Assembly: GCA_964387885.1 (NCBI GenBank)
Contig: CAYLYZ010000009.1
Location: 1 to 64,000 of the forward strand
Direction: 5' to 3'
DNA: 64,000 nucleotides
Origin: JABGPL01 sp964387885
GTDB taxonomy: Bacteria; Electryoneota; AABM5-125-24; Hatepunaeales; Hatepunaeaceae
A model generated the notes under the pieces. It did no database searches. It saw only the letters and a program-made list of their open reading frames with translations, and had not been told where the DNA came from. Shown piece after piece: positions 19,073 to 28,246 of the stretch (position 1 is its first letter; each line of letters starts with the position of its first letter). The position numbers and the translations under genes were made by a program.

Positions 19073-20053
19073 CTAATGCCTCGCCTGAAAAGAAAATCTG
19101 ATTTGACGTGGTTCAGTTATTATTTGATCATTTCTGGTATATACAACCTGATACACATCTGAAACCAGATCACCAAACAATACAAATGCGGAGCGCAGAT
19201 CTTCAATTGAGTTTACCATGCGGAACTGACCGCCAATTGCAAGATCCTGAAGTACTGACGCCTCAACACCACCTTTGCCCTGAAGTCCCATAGTGTAACT
19301 CGTTAACGACTCATCCATTAACATCAGGTTTTTGATGTCTTCTGGATTATGTCGGGAGTAATTATCCCGCCCATCGGTAAATGTCACCAGGGCTTTGCCT
19401 TCAGCCATCTCACCAATCAACATCTCTGTACCAACCTGCATAGCGTCGTAAAGTTTGGTGAATTCTGCCTGTTCAAGGTCATCAATATAGTTCTTAACAT
19501 CCCACCGGATATCAGTTAGAGGAAGGGATTGAATATCCGTTGAAAAAGCCACCACACCAATCCTCGCACCAACATTATTATCCTTAATAATATCGACAAA
19601 CTCCTTGGCGATTTCTTTGACAGTGTAGAAATCATTTCCCAGTGAACTGCTGACATCAAGTACCAGCACAACAGCAATTTGAGTCAAATTATCCATTCTC
19701 ATAGAAAACTCAGGGAACCATACCCATTCATCGTTTAGCATCTCTTCGATTCGAAGAGTATCAATATCATATTTCAAGTCCTGAGTAGAAACACTAACCA
19801 TGTTCAGAGTTATGTTCACATCCCTGCCATTTAGAGATACTGCCGGCATTTGCGAGTAATTGATCGCGCTGTGAGTGAGCGTATCATTTATTTCGAAAAT
19901 AGGATTCTCGCCATTGGTATTTGTGTATGAGCCATACAAATCAAAATTACCAATTATATCCTCGTCATCTGATGTCGGGGAATCGCAAGAAATAAAAAGC
20001 ACAGCAAAAATGATAGGCAATGAAATCAGTTTTCGGAAAATCCGAGTGGTCAT
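19073..20053 (-). CDS. Von Willebrand factor A domain lipoprotein
   Basis: 326 residues from ATG 20053, chosen because GGAG lies six bases upstream and the product then begins MTTRIFRKLISLPIIFAVLF with a lipobox ending ISC. The longer frame from 20158 would translate two palindromic repeats and is rejected. After the acidic linker CDSPTSDDED, a beta-rich region leads to a VWA domain (about residues 130-310) with the MIDAS metal motif DVSSS and a downstream TDGRDN. VWA domains bind ligands through a metal ion. The product is anchored to a membrane and exposed to the periplasm or surface. It is convergent with dapL. The precise partner is unknown. Confidence 0.88.
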   Translation of the reverse strand: MTTRIFRKLISLPIIFAVLFISCDSPTSDDEDIIGNFDLYGSYTNTNGENPIFEINDTLTHSAINYSQMPAVSLNGRDVNITLNMVSVSTQDLKYDIDTLRIEEMLNDEWVWFPEFSMRMDNLTQIAVVLVLDVSSSLGNDFYTVKEIAKEFVDIIKDNNVGARIGVVAFSTDIQSLPLTDIRWDVKNYIDDLEQAEFTKLYDAMQVGTEMLIGEMAEGKALVTFTDGRDNYSRHNPEDIKNLMLMDESLTSYTMGLQGKGGVEASVLQDLAIGGQFRMVNSIEDLRSAFVLFGDLVSDVYQVVYTRNDQIITEPRQIRFSFQARH

Positions 20054-20088
20054 TTTATCTCCAATACAATTAACAGCTCTATTTGCCG

Positions 20089-20112
20089 CTGTCACACGCC
20101 CTCGTGTGACAG
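20089..20112. repeat. GAGGGC hairpin, arm type CTGTCACACG
   Basis: Perfect 10-bp arms CTGTCACACG/CGTGTGACAG with loop CCCT (AGGG on the other strand). The same arms recur at 60114-60137. Confidence 0.85.
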
Positions 20113-20131
20113 TAATAGTAGCGACTTTACA

Positions 20132-20151
20132 GGCAGACGAGGGCATCTGCC
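20132..20151. repeat. GAGGGC hairpin, arm type GGCAGACG
   Basis: GGCAGACG and CATCTGCC form an 8-bp stem with one C-A mismatch and loop AGGG. It lies 20 bases from the previous hairpin. Related arms occur at 26091, 29087 and 60073. Confidence 0.75.
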
Positions 20152-20433
20152 ATTGCAACTAAACACTAACTTCCATGGTTGAATATACTACCGAAGCATA
20201 GAAGGTGTTTGTTGCTACAACTTCATTCGTATATTATGTTGATTGCGTCAATTTATAATTATACACCAATAATGTCAAGAGATCAGTTCGAAATCTATTA
20301 ATATTATAGTTTGATTATTCCACGCTATCATTAGAAACTCACTATTGTAAAAGAAATCCCATTTAAAGATTGCGTCTGAACAGAACTATAACTACCGTAA
20401 ATCTAAGGTGAGGAATTAAACAGAAGAAAAACA

Positions 20434-22764
20434 ATGCGAATCAAACAAGCTTTAAAAAACATCCGAAAGATTCAATACCGACAAGATCAGGGGCAGGTGT
20501 TAGAAACAACTGCAAGAAAATTCATATCTAAAATTGCAGGAGCCTATGCTGAAAGCGTTTCTGCAACAGACTATAATGTGACAGACTCATTTGTAATCTC
20601 TGTAGTTTCAACAGAGGAACTGCCAGACTTAGATATTTCCAACAGCAATTCTCCAAATAAAGAATCCATTTTTTTCAGAATCCGTGAAAACGGTTCGGGA
20701 TGCTTATTAGCCTCTAAGCCATATCTCCTGTTTTCGTTTGCTTCATATATATTCGACAACCTGCTTGATGAAGACATCGAAGCATACATATCCGGGAAGT
20801 TTATCAACCCGGCATTCGACTGGCAGCGTGTATCTTATGATTATTTCCTGACTCAGGAAGGGCGTATTCAACGTAACTTTGACCGAGAAACATATGTCCA
20901 TGAACTGGCGCGACTTGGCTTCACCCATATTGAAGTCAATGGCCTTGGTTTTCCGATGGGGCTCGAAACAGGACCAAAGGGTGAGATCTACCCGATGTTC
21001 TACACTTACTGTCCCGCTCTTGATCAATTTGTGTACAGCGAGTTGAATAAGGGATTGTACCCACATTATTACCTCTCAGCGAATTTGAAATATCTGAAGG
21101 AAAACGTCCGGTTGGCAAAAGAATATGGACTCGTTCCCGGACTTTTGAGCTTTGAGCCCCGTTCTGTTCCGGAGAAATTCTTTGATAAATATCCCATGCT
21201 GCGTGGAGGCAGAATCGATCATCCTTTCCGCAGTTTCAAGCCGCGCTACACAATGACAATAACCCATCCAAAAGTTCGGGCTCATTACGCGGAAATGATG
21301 CGGAAACTGATGGATGAAGTCCCGGAGCTCGAGTTCTTCAATATCTGGACAAACGACAGCGGAGCCGGTTTTGAACACACCAAATCGTTGTATGTCGGTC
21401 GCAATGGCGGTCCCTATCTGATCCGCGAATGGAAGGATGATTCCGAAATAGCTCAGCTCGCAGGGGAAAATGCCATTCGGTTTTTCCATACACTGCGGGA
21501 TGCTGCAAGAGAGGTCAATCCGGACTTTCGAGTTATCACCCGGCTCGAATCATTCTATGGTGAACATGATACTGTTTGGGAAGGATTGGGTGATGGTGTT
21601 GATGTAGAAGCCACTTCGCTTATCGCCAGAGGCTGGGATTCTCCCTACGCCCACCCCCGTTATGAAGACACAAAAGACGTGAATGGCGGGACAATTTACC
21701 AGGCTGATTTCAATGAGCGGGAAACTCAACTTCTGACAGACATAGAATCCAGGGACGGCAGAGCCCATTTCTATTTCGCGACAGGTCCTCATTCAATGTT
21801 CGAACCGCTGTTGGGAGTTCCTTATCCTGCCCTGACCTATGGAAAGCTGAAAGCCATGTATGATGGTGATGTCAGCAGTCTCGCTATGTGCGGTGGTGCC
21901 TTCCCACCTGAACTTGTTCCGTATAATCCCAACCACGAGATTATCCGGCAGTTCCAATTCAATACCGAAATGGACATAATTGGGGCTGTTTCAGAATTGG
22001 CTCGACGATGGGCTGGTGAGGAATTTGGTGAGACATTGGTGAAAGCCTGGAATTTGACAGAGGAAGCAATTCTTGCATATCCTAACATAACATCGCTATA
22101 TTCGACTTTCGGGTTTACATGGTATCGACTTTGGCTTAGACCTTTCGTCCCGAATATTGAAGCTTTGCCTCAGGAAGACCGGAATTACTATGAGGAGTTC
22201 ATGTGTACGACTCCTCATAATCCGAATAACGTTGACCTGAGTCGTGATGTACTGTTTCAATTGACAACCCCCGAGAAGAGTGTGCGTGATTTGGAGCGTA
22301 TTGACAATAATCTCTTAGATCCGATTGAGGAGGCTATTGAATTGCTACAGGATATCGAGCAGGATGCCATTTTAAAACTCGGTAAGAAAAACGTGATTAG
22401 TGATCAACTCGTTCGCATCCGAGCCCTGCGCTGCTGGTTTGTAACATCAAGAAGTGTAGCAGCATGGGTTGCCGGTGTTTATGGCTATATGTCTGCGAAA
22501 ACAGAAAACGAAAAGAAGCAGTCAAAAGATTTGCTTAGCGAGATGACCGATATGGAGATTCTCAACACTGAAGAATTGATTGAACTCTCTGGTTCAGGAG
22601 TTGAATTTATGGCAATATCCGGACAGGGGGAAACACCCCTGATTTATGGCTCAAATTTCGCAGAACTGCTTCCCCGGAGGATAAAACTAATGTTAAAGCA
22701 TAAAGATGATGAACCATTCATTGATCACAACTATGTTGAGCGTAAAGCAGGAGAGATGGTTTAG
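20434..22764 (+). CDS. Putative glycoside hydrolase, GH67/hexosaminidase-like two-domain architecture
   Basis: 776 residues with no signal peptide, so cytoplasmic. The N-terminal about 125 residues resemble the small alpha/beta domain before the catalytic barrel in alpha-glucuronidases and hexosaminidases. A TIM-barrel region follows (about 130-480) with HIEVNGLGFPMG, LVPGLLSFEPRSVP and FNIWTNDSGAGFEH, where acidic residues are placed as in such enzymes. The C-terminal 250 residues are helical. Assignment to a named family is uncertain and the substrate may be a uronic-acid or amino-sugar glycoside. It starts the long plus-strand carbohydrate region, followed after 81 bases by a small membrane protein and a sugar isomerase. 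Confidence 0.65.
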   Translation: MRIKQALKNIRKIQYRQDQGQVLETTARKFISKIAGAYAESVSATDYNVTDSFVISVVSTEELPDLDISNSNSPNKESIFFRIRENGSGCLLASKPYLLFSFASYIFDNLLDEDIEAYISGKFINPAFDWQRVSYDYFLTQEGRIQRNFDRETYVHELARLGFTHIEVNGLGFPMGLETGPKGEIYPMFYTYCPALDQFVYSELNKGLYPHYYLSANLKYLKENVRLAKEYGLVPGLLSFEPRSVPEKFFDKYPMLRGGRIDHPFRSFKPRYTMTITHPKVRAHYAEMMRKLMDEVPELEFFNIWTNDSGAGFEHTKSLYVGRNGGPYLIREWKDDSEIAQLAGENAIRFFHTLRDAAREVNPDFRVITRLESFYGEHDTVWEGLGDGVDVEATSLIARGWDSPYAHPRYEDTKDVNGGTIYQADFNERETQLLTDIESRDGRAHFYFATGPHSMFEPLLGVPYPALTYGKLKAMYDGDVSSLAMCGGAFPPELVPYNPNHEIIRQFQFNTEMDIIGAVSELARRWAGEEFGETLVKAWNLTEEAILAYPNITSLYSTFGFTWYRLWLRPFVPNIEALPQEDRNYYEEFMCTTPHNPNNVDLSRDVLFQLTTPEKSVRDLERIDNNLLDPIEEAIELLQDIEQDAILKLGKKNVISDQLVRIRALRCWFVTSRSVAAWVAGVYGYMSAKTENEKKQSKDLLSEMTDMEILNTEELIELSGSGVEFMAISGQGETPLIYGSNFAELLPRRIKLMLKHKDDEPFIDHNYVERKAGEMV

Positions 22765-22784
22765 GTTAATTTCTGTTTGTGAAA

Positions 22785-22804
22785 GGGTTGAAAATATTCA
22801 ACCC
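22785..22804. repeat. Intergenic hairpin GGGTTGAA/TTCAACCC
   Basis: Perfect 8-bp stem with loop AATA, followed by CCTAC. A related hairpin with compensating change (GGGCT.../...AGCCC) lies at 35024-35043. Confidence 0.7.
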
Positions 22805-22845
22805 CTACATAGCCCGATGCAACGATGTAATTAAAAAGGGAGTTG

Positions 22846-23289
22846 ATGATGTTTCTGACACTACTGATAGTAACGTTTCTAACCGCCTTTCTGGTTTCGC
22901 TAATCATTGTAAAACTTTTCAAGAAGTCGCTGGGACGTATTCTCAATCGAATAATCAACGATGATATAAGTGCTGCCTGGTCAAAGTATATGATGTTCGC
23001 AATTTTCGTGGTCGGAATATCAAGTGGTGTTCGTATCCGCGCTCTGGAGAAGTACATAACCGCAGATCAGGTCAGGGAAAATGCGGAGGTGATCGTTCTG
23101 AATTTGGACCGCTGGATACTGGAGCTTTATCGGACGATTATTGGCACACTACAGGGTGTGGCGTGGATGCTGCTTGTTTTCTTTGTTTTTTCATTGATTG
23201 CCTACGTAATAGTTAAAATTTTTGAGGGTAAAAAAACGAAAACTGATAAAATGGCAGAGATCAAAAAAACAGCTGAAGAAATCGGATAA
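22846..23289 (+). CDS. Small integral membrane protein of unknown function
   Basis: 147 residues. I see three hydrophobic segments: FLTLLIVTFLTAFLVSLIIV at the N-terminus, YMMFAIFVVGISSGV at about 50-65, and VAWMLLVFFVFSLIAYVIV at about 105-125. A basic, Lys-rich C-terminal tail (GKKTKTDKMAEIKK) follows. Tandem ATGs at 22846 and 22849 follow AAAGGGAG; a TTG at 22843 is also in frame but too close to it. I recognise no family. It lies four bases before the sugar isomerase gene, so is probably cotranscribed with it. Confidence 0.75.
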   Translation: MMFLTLLIVTFLTAFLVSLIIVKLFKKSLGRILNRIINDDISAAWSKYMMFAIFVVGISSGVRIRALEKYITADQVRENAEVIVLNLDRWILELYRTIIGTLQGVAWMLLVFFVFSLIAYVIVKIFEGKKTKTDKMAEIKKTAEEIG

Positions 23290-23292
23290 ATA

Positions 23293-24273
23293 ATGCGTGT
23301 TGGCTTAGATAACTACGGATTACACCCCCGGTGCCTTTCACCTCTGGAAACACTGCAATGGGCTAAAGATCATAGTGCGGAGGGTGTTGCGTTTTCCGGA
23401 TTATTCGAAGAGGATCAGAAACTCATCAACTCGGATTATCTGCGAGACATCAAGCAATTCGCAGCTGATAATGACCTCTATCTCGAATGGGGCGGAGCAC
23501 AGCACATTCCCATGAACATGGAAACATGGGTAGCAAAGGATATTGGAGAGATAAATCGCAAAGCTGCTGAAGAAGCCGAATGTCTTGGAACCCGGATTGT
23601 TCGCTCCTGCTCGGGTGGGCTCATGCGCTGGCAATCTGACAGCCCGACGACAGAGACATTTCTGCGCCAAATGGCTGAGGTATTGAAAGATCAACACCAA
23701 ATGATCATCGATCATAACGTCATTCTTGCAATTGAAACTCATTTTGAATTCACCACCCATGAACTTAGTCGACTGTTTGATATGTGTGAAGCCGAGCCCG
23801 GTGAATATCTCGGTATCTGTCTTGACACTATGAACCTGCTGACCTTGCTCGAAGATCCAATCTCTGCAACCGAACGGATACTGCCTTATGTTGTAAGCAC
23901 TCACATTAAAGATGGTGGTATATTGCTTAATGACAAAGGAATGATCACCTTCCCAACAGAAATTGGTTTAGGGATAATCGACATTCCCAACATCATCAAT
24001 CATCTGAAAACACAAAAATGGAACATTGATTTATCGGTTGAGGATCACGGAGGTGATTTTAGCCTACCGATTTTCAACCCAACCTTTCTCTCAAAATTCC
24101 CTGATCTTACGACAGGTGAACTGACAGATCTATTGCAGTTAGCTCTGCAAACCCTCCAAAAGCAGGAAGTCGGTGAATGTGAAATTGTCAATCGTGAAAA
24201 TTGGGCTGATGTTTGTGAAGAGCGGATAACACGGGATATCGGTGCATTGAAGAAAATCAGGAATGAATTGTGA
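23293..24273 (+). CDS. Sugar phosphate isomerase/epimerase family protein (xylose-isomerase-like TIM barrel)
   Basis: 326 residues. It is an AP-endonuclease-2-type TIM barrel, shown by the metal-site glutamates and histidines in ILAIETHFEFTTHE, ICLDTMNLL, STHIKDGG and LSVEDHGGD. In this family a divalent metal supports ketose isomerisation or epimerisation, or inosose dehydration. The start ATG follows the previous gene by three bases. It overlaps the Nudix gene by four bases (GTGA), so the three genes form one operon. The substrate cannot be told; the context of aldolase-kinase and dehydrogenases suggests a keto-sugar or sugar-acid intermediate. Confidence 0.85.
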   Translation: MRVGLDNYGLHPRCLSPLETLQWAKDHSAEGVAFSGLFEEDQKLINSDYLRDIKQFAADNDLYLEWGGAQHIPMNMETWVAKDIGEINRKAAEEAECLGTRIVRSCSGGLMRWQSDSPTTETFLRQMAEVLKDQHQMIIDHNVILAIETHFEFTTHELSRLFDMCEAEPGEYLGICLDTMNLLTLLEDPISATERILPYVVSTHIKDGGILLNDKGMITFPTEIGLGIIDIPNIINHLKTQKWNIDLSVEDHGGDFSLPIFNPTFLSKFPDLTTGELTDLLQLALQTLQKQEVGECEIVNRENWADVCEERITRDIGALKKIRNEL

Positions 24274-24701
24274 GCTCTCTTCAGACAAAAATTTCCGCGT
24301 CGGTTATCATTTATGACCCTATTGATCGGATATTGCTGGCAAAACGATCAAATCACAAACGGGAAGCCCCTGGCTTATGGGAGACAATAGGAGGAACACT
24401 CGAATTTGGAGAATCTCCCGAAGAGTGCATAAAAAGAGAGGTGTCAGAAGAAATCGGCTGTAAGATCACTTTACTTCAGTTGTTTAATGTTTATAACTAC
24501 TTCGGAGGTGATATTCATCTGATTTCCATCGTGTATATTGGGGAATTATTCGGATCTCCAAGCATCAATAGGATGGAGATTGAAGACATCAGGTGGATAT
24601 CTGAGCACGAGATAGAAGTGATCGATTTTACAATAAACTGCAAACAGCGAGTTATCGATTATTTCCAGTTTAAGAGTTTGCAGAAACAAAACCTAAATTA
24701 G
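24270..24701 (+). CDS. Nudix hydrolase
   Basis: 143 residues. The Nudix box is complete: GTLEFGE, seven residues, REVSEEIG, giving the metal-binding glutamates that hydrolyse nucleoside diphosphates linked to another moiety. The start is GTG at 24270 overlapping the upstream stop. The family is too broad to name the substrate; a nucleotide sugar is plausible from the neighbours. It is followed after 11 bases by the flavin oxidoreductase. Confidence 0.9.
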   Translation: MSSLQTKISASVIIYDPIDRILLAKRSNHKREAPGLWETIGGTLEFGESPEECIKREVSEEIGCKITLLQLFNVYNYFGGDIHLISIVYIGELFGSPSINRMEIEDIRWISEHEIEVIDFTINCKQRVIDYFQFKSLQKQNLN

Positions 24702-24712
24702 GCTGATACTAT

Positions 24713-26035
24713 ATGTCCCACGAAACTTTCAGATATAGATCAAAAGAGGACTTAATTGCGAAAGCCCTTGAATTGGACATAAACCTGCCATTTCAAGAAT
24801 CAATCACTCCATTACTCGAACCGATACAAATCGGCTCAAAAGTTGTTCCTAACCGGATTGCCGTCCACCCGATGGAAGGCTTTGACAGTGATCCCGATGG
24901 CTCACCCGGAAGATCTGCTTATAGGAGATACGGTCGTTACGCTTCGGGGGGGAATGGAATGATATGGTTTGAAGCTACCGCTGTTGTGCAGGAAGGCAGG
25001 TCTAATCCGGGTCAGTTACTGCTGACAGATAAAACCCTCGATGAATTTAAAAAACTTGTGGATTTTACCCGAGATACGGCTAAAACAGAATTTGGAAATT
25101 CTCATGATCCATTCCTGGTTCTGCAGATTACCCATTCCGGACGCTATAGCAAACCGGAAGGAAAACCTCTAAAAAAGGTTGCTGCATTCAATCCTCATCT
25201 CGATAATGAAAGAAAAGATTTGACATTTTTCAGTGACGAGGAACTTGACAGGCTAAAGGAAATTTACTTCAAAGCAATAGATTTAACCGGAAGTGCCGGA
25301 TTTGATGCAGTTGATATTAAGGCATGTCATGGTTATCTCTTGCATGAGTTACTTGGAAGCCATACTCGTGAAGACAGTAAATATGGAGGATCGTTTGAAA
25401 ATCGTATACGTTTTTTGCTCGACGTAGTAGAATACGCCCACAGTGAAGCATCTGATATGATAACAGCTGTCAGGCTTAATGCTACAGATGGAATCGCCTA
25501 CCCGTATGGTTTCGGCGTTCCGAAAAACGGTTCTGTCGATATCGATTTAACCGAGCCCAAATTACTGATACAACAACTCATCAATAAGGGTTGTTCTCTT
25601 CTGAACATTACAACAGGAATTCCATATCATTCTCCTCAACTGGTTCGCCCATTTGATCGTCCTGTGAAAGGAACACCGATTCCGGATGAGCATCCACTGC
25701 AGGGCGTAATGCGCATGGTGAACATCGCAGGTGAGTTGCAACTTGATTTTCCCGACATTCCGATTGTCGGCACAGGATATTCCTGGTTACGCCATTATTA
25801 TCCCTATGTTGCCGCAGCAGTATTGAATGCTGAAAAAGCATCGCTTATCGGACTTGGACGCAGTTCATTTGCATATCCGGACTCGCCGAAAGACTTGATG
25901 GTGTCTGGAGAATTGAGCCTGCGCAAAACATGTGTTACATGTTCAAAATGCACCGAATTAATGAGAATGGGTCGAAAAACCGGATGTGTGACTCGGGATA
26001 CAAATATCTATTTAAGGGAGTACAAGCGGGACTGA
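24713..26035 (+). CDS. Old-yellow-enzyme-family FMN oxidoreductase with C-terminal 4Fe-4S cysteine motif
   Basis: 440 residues. It is an FMN-binding TIM barrel of the NADH:flavin oxidoreductase family, with NRIAVHPMEGFDSDPDG, LQITHSGRYSKPEG, DAVDIKACHGYLLHELL, RxGGSFENR-type YGGSFENRIRFLLDV, and IGLGRSSFAYPD. Near the C-terminus cysteines are spaced C-x2-C-x2-C-x11-C (CVTCSKC...GC), close to the cluster motif of trimethylamine dehydrogenase and 2,4-dienoyl-CoA reductase. The large FAD/NAD(P)H domain that follows in those enzymes is absent; the protein ends about 15 residues later. A separate electron partner is therefore needed, and the next gene is a flavoprotein. The substrate is unknown. 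Confidence 0.88.
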   Translation: MSHETFRYRSKEDLIAKALELDINLPFQESITPLLEPIQIGSKVVPNRIAVHPMEGFDSDPDGSPGRSAYRRYGRYASGGNGMIWFEATAVVQEGRSNPGQLLLTDKTLDEFKKLVDFTRDTAKTEFGNSHDPFLVLQITHSGRYSKPEGKPLKKVAAFNPHLDNERKDLTFFSDEELDRLKEIYFKAIDLTGSAGFDAVDIKACHGYLLHELLGSHTREDSKYGGSFENRIRFLLDVVEYAHSEASDMITAVRLNATDGIAYPYGFGVPKNGSVDIDLTEPKLLIQQLINKGCSLLNITTGIPYHSPQLVRPFDRPVKGTPIPDEHPLQGVMRMVNIAGELQLDFPDIPIVGTGYSWLRHYYPYVAAAVLNAEKASLIGLGRSSFAYPDSPKDLMVSGELSLRKTCVTCSKCTELMRMGRKTGCVTRDTNIYLREYKRD

Positions 26036-26210
26036 GAGAACTCTTTTACTTTCTCACGCTCCAGGCTGTCCGAGAATACTCAAATCGCGCTGGCAGACAC
26101 CCTCGTCTGCCAATTAAGTCGTTGTTATTACATTCACACAATGGCGAGTGATAGCGCGAAACAGCATTCTAAAACAGACTGTCCAGCGTGAGAACTAGGG
26201 ATTCAAACAA
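26036..26210. other. Repeat-bearing spacer before the flavoprotein gene
   Basis: It contains the module CTGTCCGAGAATAC...AATCGCGC (about 26066-26090) leading into a GAGGGC hairpin. The same module and hairpin recur at 29060-29110, about 3 kb on. The hairpin may partly uncouple the two flavin enzymes in one transcript. Confidence 0.6.
26091..26112. repeat. GAGGGC hairpin, arm type TGGCAGAC (imperfect loop base)
   Basis: Arms TGGCAGAC/GTCTGCCA with a central ACCCTC; the innermost pair is A-C where other copies have G-C. Confidence 0.75.
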
Positions 26211-28217
26211 ATGCAAGAAAACAAAATCAACATAAACGGAACTGCACTGCCGGTCATTTCAGTTAACACCATTATTATCGGGAGCGGAGCCGCCGCACTG
26301 AACGCAGCAGTTAACCTGCATGATCTTGGTCAGGAAGACATTGCGATCGTCACCGATAACTGGGGAGGAGGAACTTCCAACAATGCAGGATCTGATAAGC
26401 AGACTTATTACAAACTCTCTCTTGCCGGAAAAACTCCTGACTCACCTTACAGGATGGCTGAAGATTTGTATAATGGTGGTTGCATGCATGGTGATATTGC
26501 TTATTGCGAAGCCAACCATTCCGCTCAGGCATTTTTCCATTTAGTTCAACTTGGTGTTCCCTTCCCACATGACAAGTTCGGCAGTTACATCGGCTATCAA
26601 ACAGACCATGATCAATACGGTCGCGGAACATCTGCAGGACCATTGACATCCCATCTGATGTTTGAGGCTCTCTCTGGTGAAGTTCGGAAAAAGAATATTA
26701 AAGTATATGACAAACACGAGGTTGTCGAATTACTCACTGATGAAAAAGAGGATGATAAACATGTTATTGGGGCAGTTGCTCTGAATAAAAACGAGCTCGA
26801 TAAACCATCAAAGGGATTTGTCCTGTTCAACGCAGTAAATGTAATCCTGGCGACAGGTGGCCCTGCAGGGATCTATAAAACATCCGTGTATCCTAATGTT
26901 CAGACCGGATCGACAGGCCTGGCACTGAGGATTGGTGCAATTGGACATAACCTTACTGAATCTCAGTATGGTATGGCCTCTATAAAATTCAGGTGGAACC
27001 TGTCCGGAACATATCAGCAGGTCATCCCTCGATACATATCGACTGACCAGGATGGAAAGGACGAACGGGAATTTCTAAAAGACTACTTTCCGGATATTGG
27101 AAAACTGGCAACTGCAATTTTCCTGAAAGGCTACCAATGGCCATTCGATCCACGTAAAATTAACAATTACGGATCTTCATTGATAGACATTCTCGTTTAT
27201 CAGGAGACCGTTCAGAAAAACCGGCGAGTTTTCCTCGACTTTACCCGAAATCCGAGTGGAGATGGGAGGATTGGTGATTTCGCACTTGACTGCCTCGAAA
27301 ATGAGGCTTCCGAGTACCTGCGAAAATCAGGAGCGCTTCAATCTACTCCAATTGAGCGATTGAGTAAAATGAATCAGCCTGCGGTCGATCTGTATTTGGA
27401 TAATGGGATTGACATTACGAGTGAAAATCTCGAAATTGCCGTCTGCGCTCAGCATAATAATGGTGGATTGAAAGGCAATATTTGGTGGGAGTCCAATATC
27501 AAACATCTCTTCCCGGTTGGAGAGGTTAATGGTACTCATGGTGTTTATCGTCCCGGTGGTTCGGCTCTGAATGCTGGACAGGTGGGCAGTTTTCGGGCAG
27601 CAATTTTTATCGCTAAGCAATATAATCGCCAGCCGCCTCCCTTAGGTGAATTCGAGCAAATAGCACAGCCACAGGTAAAAGCCGCATTATCAATCACCGG
27701 AAGTGTCAATATATGTTCAGATTCAAGTGACTTTTTCCTGCTTTCGGAGATAAAACAACTTCGAGAGCGAATGTCAGAGTTCGGGGCGCATATCCGAAAT
27801 CCTGAATCTATTAACAGCGCGGCCAGTAAAGCCTGGGAACAATACCAGAATTTGGAAAAGAGAATTAAAGCAACTGCATCGGATTCTTTACCATTGGTTT
27901 TTAAAGCCCTCGATTTATGCCTTACCCATGCGCTATACCTGGAAGCTATTGCAGAATACATCTCTCAAGGTGGAGCAAGTCGAGGATCTTACTTAGTGTT
28001 GGATTCAGATGGAAATAAGCCTTGTGAAGAGCTTGGAAATGAGTGGAGGTTCAAACTGTGTAAAGAGGATGATTTTGTAAGCAGGAAAATCCTCGAGGTT
28101 TCCGTTGATGAAAACAGTATTGTTTCTAAGAAATGGGTAGATGTCCGCCCATTACCGGATGATAATCTCTGGTTTGAAAATGTCTGGCAGGATTTCCGCA
28201 ATGGTGTTATTTATTAG
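26211..28217 (+). CDS. FAD-dependent oxidoreductase, fumarate reductase/succinate dehydrogenase flavoprotein-like
   Basis: 668 residues with no export signal. The N-terminal Rossmann FAD site is NTIIIGSGAAALNAAVNL (about 19-36). Further family features are GGTSNNAGSDKQTYY near the isoalloxazine, VILATGGPAGIYKTSVYPN, HNNGGLKGNIWWESNIKHL, and GEVNGTHGVYRPGGSALNAGQVGS. The C-terminal region resembles the helical domain of succinate dehydrogenase/L-aspartate oxidase flavoproteins. It may accept or donate electrons with the Fe-S flavin enzyme encoded just upstream; both lie between sugar genes, so a sugar-acid or keto-sugar substrate is more likely than fumarate. That role is inference. Confidence 0.85.
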   Translation: MQENKININGTALPVISVNTIIIGSGAAALNAAVNLHDLGQEDIAIVTDNWGGGTSNNAGSDKQTYYKLSLAGKTPDSPYRMAEDLYNGGCMHGDIAYCEANHSAQAFFHLVQLGVPFPHDKFGSYIGYQTDHDQYGRGTSAGPLTSHLMFEALSGEVRKKNIKVYDKHEVVELLTDEKEDDKHVIGAVALNKNELDKPSKGFVLFNAVNVILATGGPAGIYKTSVYPNVQTGSTGLALRIGAIGHNLTESQYGMASIKFRWNLSGTYQQVIPRYISTDQDGKDEREFLKDYFPDIGKLATAIFLKGYQWPFDPRKINNYGSSLIDILVYQETVQKNRRVFLDFTRNPSGDGRIGDFALDCLENEASEYLRKSGALQSTPIERLSKMNQPAVDLYLDNGIDITSENLEIAVCAQHNNGGLKGNIWWESNIKHLFPVGEVNGTHGVYRPGGSALNAGQVGSFRAAIFIAKQYNRQPPPLGEFEQIAQPQVKAALSITGSVNICSDSSDFFLLSEIKQLRERMSEFGAHIRNPESINSAASKAWEQYQNLEKRIKATASDSLPLVFKALDLCLTHALYLEAIAEYISQGGASRGSYLVLDSDGNKPCEELGNEWRFKLCKEDDFVSRKILEVSVDENSIVSKKWVDVRPLPDDNLWFENVWQDFRNGVIY

Positions 28218-28246
28218 AAATAGGGAGATTAAATGAGGTTTGAAGC

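Larger units (their letters stand above)
20054..20433. other. Divergent intergenic region between VWA lipoprotein and GH67-like gene
   Basis: It holds two GAGGGC-type hairpins (20089-20112 and 20132-20151), then an A/T-rich stretch that must contain both promoters. A/T-rich motifs occur at 20225-20265, but I could not pair -35 and -10 boxes at proper spacing. Confidence 0.5.

Noticed and set aside
20054..20158. Longer N-terminus for the VWA lipoprotein
   Set aside because: It would translate two palindromic repeats and bury the lipoprotein signal; ATG 20053 has a good GGAG site.
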